Below are positions 60,458-64,000 of a stretch of 64,000 nt of DNA, in pieces. Numbering within the stretch: position 1 is the stretch's first letter; every line of letters begins with the position of its first letter. This DNA comes from SZUA-365 sp034002405 (GTDB lineage Bacteria > Bacteroidota > Ignavibacteria > SZUA-365), in the NCBI GenBank assembly GCA_034002405.1, contig JAVFAS010000001.1:124001-188000 (forward strand), written 5' to 3'. The notes under the pieces were generated by a model, which saw only the letters and a program-made list of their open reading frames with translations, made no database searches and was not told where the DNA came from. The position numbers and the translations under genes are program-made.

Positions 60458-61798
60458 TTAACCGCGACCGATGCGGCCGCGAATTTTTCCGCTCTTCATG
60501 AAGCCATCATAATGGCGCATGAGAAGATGCGATTCAATTTGCTGCAAGGTGTCGAGCGCGACACCGACGATAATCAACAAGCTGGTGCCGCCAAAGAACT
60601 GCGCGAATTCAGGCGAGACATTGAGTCGCATCATGAATGTCGGCAGGATGGCGATGATGGCCAGGAAGATCGAACCCGGAAGGGTGATCTTCGTGAGAAT
60701 GTTATCGATGTAATCACGGGTGTGCGCACCGGGACGAATACCCGGAATGAAGCCACCCTGCTTTTTCATGTTGTCGCTGACGTCCTGCGGGTTGAAGGAA
60801 ATCGCGGTATAGAAGTACGTGAAGAACACGATCAACACCGCATAAAACGCCGCGTACACAAACGAGTCGAAGCGGAACCAGACCGCCAGTGACTGCATGA
60901 ATTCGCTTTCGGGGAAGAACATGGTCACCGTTTCGGGGATGAACATCAGGGCCTGCGCGAAGATGATCGGCATGACACCCGCGGTGTTGACGCGCAACGG
61001 AATATACTGCGTGACACCACCATACACCTTGCGTCCGACCACCCGCTTCGCATACTGCACCGGGATGCGTCGGGTCCCCTGTGTCACCATGACCACCCCG
61101 GCGGTGATCAACACCATGGAGACGATGATGACGAGTTCGATGATAATGTTGGCACCGCGAGAAAACTCCGCCACGGTCGCGTGCGGAAGACGCGCGATAA
61201 TGCCGATGAAGATGATCAGTGAGATACCATTTCCGATGCCGCGCTCGGTGATTTGCTCGCCGATCCACATCATGAGCATGGTTGATGCGGCGATGACAAA
61301 CATGGTTCCGACCGCGAAGAGGACACCCTGCACCTCGGGCGGAACGATTGGCGCGCCGGTGGGCGTGGTAAGACTCTGCAGTCGGATGCTCACCGCCCAG
61401 CCCTGCAGGATGGCGATGAAAATCGTCCCGTAGCGTGTGTACTGATTGATCTTCTTGCGGCCCTCTTCACCACCTTCCTTCTGCAGCTTCTGGAAGTACG
61501 GAATGACCGCGCCCAGGAGCTGGAGGATAATCGAGGCGGTGATGTACGGCATGATACCGAGCGAGAAAATCGCGGCATTACTGAACGCGCCGCCGACGAA
61601 CATGTCGAACATCCCGAAAATACCACCCGACCCGGTCTGGGAATCGAGCCAATCGGCGAGCAGGCCGGCATTGACACCCGGCAGCGTGATGTGCGACCCA
61701 AGCCGCACGAGGATGAGCATGACGAGGGTGAACAGGATCCGCTGACGCAGTTCCTGTATCTTGAACATGTTTCCGAAACTTTCGCTGAAACCAGCCAT
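60458..61798 (-). CDS. secY: Protein translocase subunit SecY
   Basis: 446 residues and ten TM helices. Diagnostic: AIFSLGIMPYITASIILQLL, the plug/ITERGIGNGISLIIFIGI region, GTRRIPVQYAKRVVG and LRVNTAGVMPIIFAQALM. ATG 61798 (MAGFSESFGNMFKIQELRQR) was chosen because an in-frame extension is basic and non-family. It follows rplO by 13 nt. Confidence 0.97.
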   Translation of the reverse strand: MAGFSESFGNMFKIQELRQRILFTLVMLILVRLGSHITLPGVNAGLLADWLDSQTGSGGIFGMFDMFVGGAFSNAAIFSLGIMPYITASIILQLLGAVIPYFQKLQKEGGEEGRKKINQYTRYGTIFIAILQGWAVSIRLQSLTTPTGAPIVPPEVQGVLFAVGTMFVIAASTMLMMWIGEQITERGIGNGISLIIFIGIIARLPHATVAEFSRGANIIIELVIIVSMVLITAGVVMVTQGTRRIPVQYAKRVVGRKVYGGVTQYIPLRVNTAGVMPIIFAQALMFIPETVTMFFPESEFMQSLAVWFRFDSFVYAAFYAVLIVFFTYFYTAISFNPQDVSDNMKKQGGFIPGIRPGAHTRDYIDNILTKITLPGSIFLAIIAILPTFMMRLNVSPEFAQFFGGTSLLIIVGVALDTLQQIESHLLMRHYDGFMKSGKIRGRIGRG

Positions 61799-61811
61799 GT
61801 ATGAACCCGTC

Positions 61812-62279
61812 CTACGCTGTAACTGTGGTTGCGGTACCGCCGGCCGCCTCGATTTTCTCTTTCGCGGTCGCACTGAACGCGTGTGCCGTGATCGTGAGCT
61901 TGCTTGTGAGATCTCCATTGCCGAGAATCTTCACCAGCGCACGGCGCTTGGCAACGACACCGATCGAGTACAGCACGTCGGGGTTGATCACACCATCGGT
62001 GATCACGCCCTTGCTGACGAGTTCCTCGAGACGTGCGACATTGATGCCGAGGTATTCTTTCCGGTTGATGTTCGTGAAGCCGAATTTCGGAAGCCGGCGC
62101 TGCAAGGGCATCTGACCGCCCTCGAATCCAGGCTTGCGTTTCGCACCGGAACGGGACTGTGCGCCCTTGTGACCGCGCGTGGACGTGCCGCCACGGCCGC
62201 TGCCCTGGCCACGGCCGAGGCGTTTCTTTTTCTTTCGTGATCCTTCTGCGTACTGCAGATTTCCAAGGTGATTAGCCAT
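61812..62279 (-). CDS. rplO: 50S ribosomal protein L15
   Basis: 155 residues. Starts MANHLGNLQYAEGSRKKKKR, then GRGQGSGRGGTSTRGHKGAQ, the glycine/basic N-terminal arm of L15, and FEGGQMPLQRRLPKFGF. It lies 35 nt after rpmD. Confidence 0.97.
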   Translation of the reverse strand: MANHLGNLQYAEGSRKKKKRLGRGQGSGRGGTSTRGHKGAQSRSGAKRKPGFEGGQMPLQRRLPKFGFTNINRKEYLGINVARLEELVSKGVITDGVINPDVLYSIGVVAKRRALVKILGNGDLTSKLTITAHAFSATAKEKIEAAGGTATTVTA

Positions 62280-62314
62280 GATGTATTACCCGTTTCTCCT
62301 TGCTGTCTGGCACG

Positions 62315-62500
62315 TTACTCGGCGACTTCTTCCACCGTGACGAGGTGGGCGACCTTGCGGATCATCCCGCGAATCTGAGGGGTGTCGTTCTGGAACACGA
62401 AGTGATTCGGACGACCGAGACCGAGCGCTTCGATTGTGCGCTTCTGGTTTTCGAGTCGGCCGATAACGCTGCGCACCTGTGTGATTTTTAGCTTCGCCAT
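62315..62500 (-). CDS. rpmD: 50S ribosomal protein L30
   Basis: 61 residues: AKLKITQVRSVIGRLENQKR, then IEALGLGRPNHFVFQNDTPQ and IRGMIRKVAHLVTVEEV. ATG 62500 was chosen over one seven codons upstream, to match the family N-terminus. It starts 17 nt after rpsE. Confidence 0.95.
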   Translation of the reverse strand: MAKLKITQVRSVIGRLENQKRTIEALGLGRPNHFVFQNDTPQIRGMIRKVAHLVTVEEVAE

Positions 62501-62517
62501 TTCATTATCCGTTGAGA

Positions 62518-63039
62518 TCATTTACTCTGAGGTACCTGGGTGAACACTTCCTGTACCGACATGTTGCGGCGCCGCGCCATGGTCCGCGCGTCGATGATCG
62601 TCTCGAGCGCATTCATGGTCGCCTTGACGACGTTATGCTGGTTGGATGTGCCGAGCGACTTGGTCAGGATGTCTTCGACACCCGCCGATTCGAGGACGGC
62701 ACGCACGCCGCCACCAGCGATCAGGCCGGTTCCACGCGATGCGGGCTTGAGAATGACGCGTCCGGCACCGTAGCGGCCGAGCACTTCGTGCGGAATGGTG
62801 CCATTGATGATGGGAATGCGGATCACGCGCTTCCGGGCATCCTCGACACCCTTCGAAATCGCGTCCGTGACTTCGTTTGCCTTGCCCAGGCCGATGCCCA
62901 CGTGGCCATTGCCGTCGCCGACGACAACGATGGCATTGAAGCTGAATCGGCGTCCACCTTTCACGACCTTCGCAACGCGTTTGATCTGGACGAGCCGCTC
63001 CTTGAGTTCAAGCTCGCTAGCTTTGACGACTGTAGCCAA
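62518..63039 (-). CDS. rpsE: 30S ribosomal protein S5
   Basis: 173 residues. ELKERLVQIKRVAKVVKGGR and FNAIVVVGDGNGHVGIGLGK are the double-strand RNA-binding part, followed by GTGLIAGGGVRAVLESAGVE. Acts in decoding fidelity. It lies 24 nt after rplR. Confidence 0.97.
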   Translation of the reverse strand: MATVVKASELELKERLVQIKRVAKVVKGGRRFSFNAIVVVGDGNGHVGIGLGKANEVTDAISKGVEDARKRVIRIPIINGTIPHEVLGRYGAGRVILKPASRGTGLIAGGGVRAVLESAGVEDILTKSLGTSNQHNVVKATMNALETIIDARTMARRRNMSVQEVFTQVPQSK

Positions 63040-63063
63040 GAATCACTCCTTCTACTATCCGAA

Positions 63064-63438
63064 TTAAAATTGTAAACCACCTTCGCGGGCACCATCCGCC
63101 ACGGCCTTGATGCGGCCGTGATAGAGGTATCCGCTGCGATCGAATACCACGGTCGTGATATTCTTGGATTTCGCGAGATCGGCGATCGCCTTTCCGACCA
63201 GGAACGCGCGGGCCACCTTCCCCTCGGCGGCGCTGAATTCGCCGGCGAGTTCCTTCGTCTTCGTGGACACGGTCCCGAGCGAAACGCCCTGCGAATCGTC
63301 GATCAGCTGCGCGTACATGTGATTCAGGCTGCGGAAGACCGACAGGCGCGGCTTTTCGGAAGTACCGGAAATTTTCCGGCGGATATGCATCTTCCGCTTC
63401 TGACGTGACGAATATTTTTTGACTTTACGAATGGACAT
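63064..63438 (-). CDS. rplR: 50S ribosomal protein L18
   Basis: 124 residues: basic N-terminus, RKISGTSEKPRLSVFRSLNH, MYAQLIDDSQGVSLGTVSTK and the end FDRSGYLYHGRIKAVADGAR, which binds 5S rRNA. It lies 37 nt after rplF. Confidence 0.97.
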   Translation of the reverse strand: MSIRKVKKYSSRQKRKMHIRRKISGTSEKPRLSVFRSLNHMYAQLIDDSQGVSLGTVSTKTKELAGEFSAAEGKVARAFLVGKAIADLAKSKNITTVVFDRSGYLYHGRIKAVADGAREGGLQF

Positions 63439-63475
63439 GCTGCCTGCTCCGATATCAAAAGCTCATGAGATCAAA

Positions 63476-64000
63476 TTACGATTTTGCGGTCTTGCCGGCC
63501 TTGCGACGGATCTTCTCGCCGGCGTACTTGATGCCCTTGCCCTTGTACGGCTCGGGCGGACGCACGGCGCGGATCTTGGCGGACATCTGGCCCACCAGCT
63601 GCTTGTCGATGCCGCTGATATGCAGCTGCGTCGGCGTGGCGACTTCGAACACGATCCCCTGCGGCGGGATAAAGGCCAACTGATGCGAAAATCCGATATT
63701 CATGATCAACAGGCCGGCATTCAATTCCACCTTGTAGCCGACACCGATGAGTTCGAGCGTCTTCTTGTATCCTTCGGTAACGCCGATGACCATGTTCTGA
63801 ATATTCGCGCGTGTCGTTCCGTGCAGGGCGCGATGCTGCTTGAGGTCGGAGGGACGGGTCACGGCGACCTGGCCGTCCTCGATCGTGACGGTCATATCCT
63901 TGTGAATGGCCGTCTTCAGTTCGCCCTTCGGACCCTTGACGGTGAGGACGCCATTTTCGAGCTTCACCGTCACTCCGGCGGGGAGCACTACGGGATTTTT
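63476..64000 (-). CDS. rplF: 50S ribosomal protein L6, 5' truncated by window edge
   Basis: 175 codons visible. It begins KNPVVLPAGVTVKLENGVLT, so only about six residues (MSRIGK-like) are missing. GYKKTLELIGVGYKVELNAG, then the C-terminal IDKQLVGQMSAKIRAVRPPE and YKGKGIKYAGEKIRRKAGKT, are diagnostic. The frame is open to the last base of the window. Confidence 0.97.
   Translation of the reverse strand, partial: KNPVVLPAGVTVKLENGVLTVKGPKGELKTAIHKDMTVTIEDGQVAVTRPSDLKQHRALHGTTRANIQNMVIGVTEGYKKTLELIGVGYKVELNAGLLIMNIGFSHQLAFIPPQGIVFEVATPTQLHISGIDKQLVGQMSAKIRAVRPPEPYKGKGIKYAGEKIRRKAGKTAKS

Overview
This 64 kb window is a high-GC scaffold with three fixed 100-base runs of N, so it is probably a draft or metagenome-derived genome. 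Several secreted proteins end in a C-terminal beta-sandwich tail typical of type IX secretion cargo. Together with Ig/FlgD-type repeats, VCBS repeats and a POT peptide transporter, this points to the Bacteroidota-Chlorobiota-Ignavibacteriota (FCB) lineage. I cannot fix the species. No tRNA, rRNA, CRISPR array, transposase or prophage was seen.

Layout. 1-7.5 kb: a Ppx/GppA phosphatase (5' truncated), asnS interrupted by a gap, a lower-GC lipoprotein and a large secreted protein. 7.5-17.4 kb: an orphan PAS histidine kinase, a Tat-type metallophosphoesterase, a small barrel protein, an Asp-box secreted protein, tex and two small genes. 17.4-23.6 kb: a phosphate operon on the minus strand (porin, pstSCAB, phoU). 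23.9-31.2 kb: photolyase, POT transporter and two large secreted proteins. 31.4-36.3 kb: a minus-strand cluster of rhomboid protease, ECF sigma factor, one-TM regulator fused to a barrel-like domain, serpin lipoprotein and alpha/beta hydrolase. 36.6-39.5 kb: DinB, alkaline phosphatase, redoxin and DUF192 genes. 39.7-43.1 kb: a second ECF module in which regulator and barrel are separate genes. 43.2-47.8 kb: two glycosyltransferases, a small lipoprotein and a membrane-anchored GH13 enzyme. 47.8-53.6 kb: an NtrB/NtrC-like pair followed by a textbook sigma-54 promoter, two mini-proteins with DxDxDG motifs and a barrel protein. 53.8-56.6 kb: a CrtI-like desaturase, a MarC protein and the YsxC GTPase. 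56.7-64 kb: the spc/alpha ribosomal operon from rplF (truncated) to rplQ, without rpsD at its usual place.

The most interesting content is regulatory. The two ECF modules share a regulator whose N-terminal LKLHT motif and TM helix fall at the same positions. Both sigma genes are preceded by the same CTCTGTAAC element 17-18 nt before GTC. In one module the regulator is fused to the barrel-like domain and sits next to a rhomboid and a serpin, which suggests an envelope proteolysis-sensing system. The sigma-54 two-component pair appears to control its own downstream secreted genes through a perfect -24/-12 promoter and an upstream dyad. Repeat arrays are also notable: a 36-bp repeat inside pstC, a 19-bp repeat flanking one gap and an 8-bp repeat flanking another.
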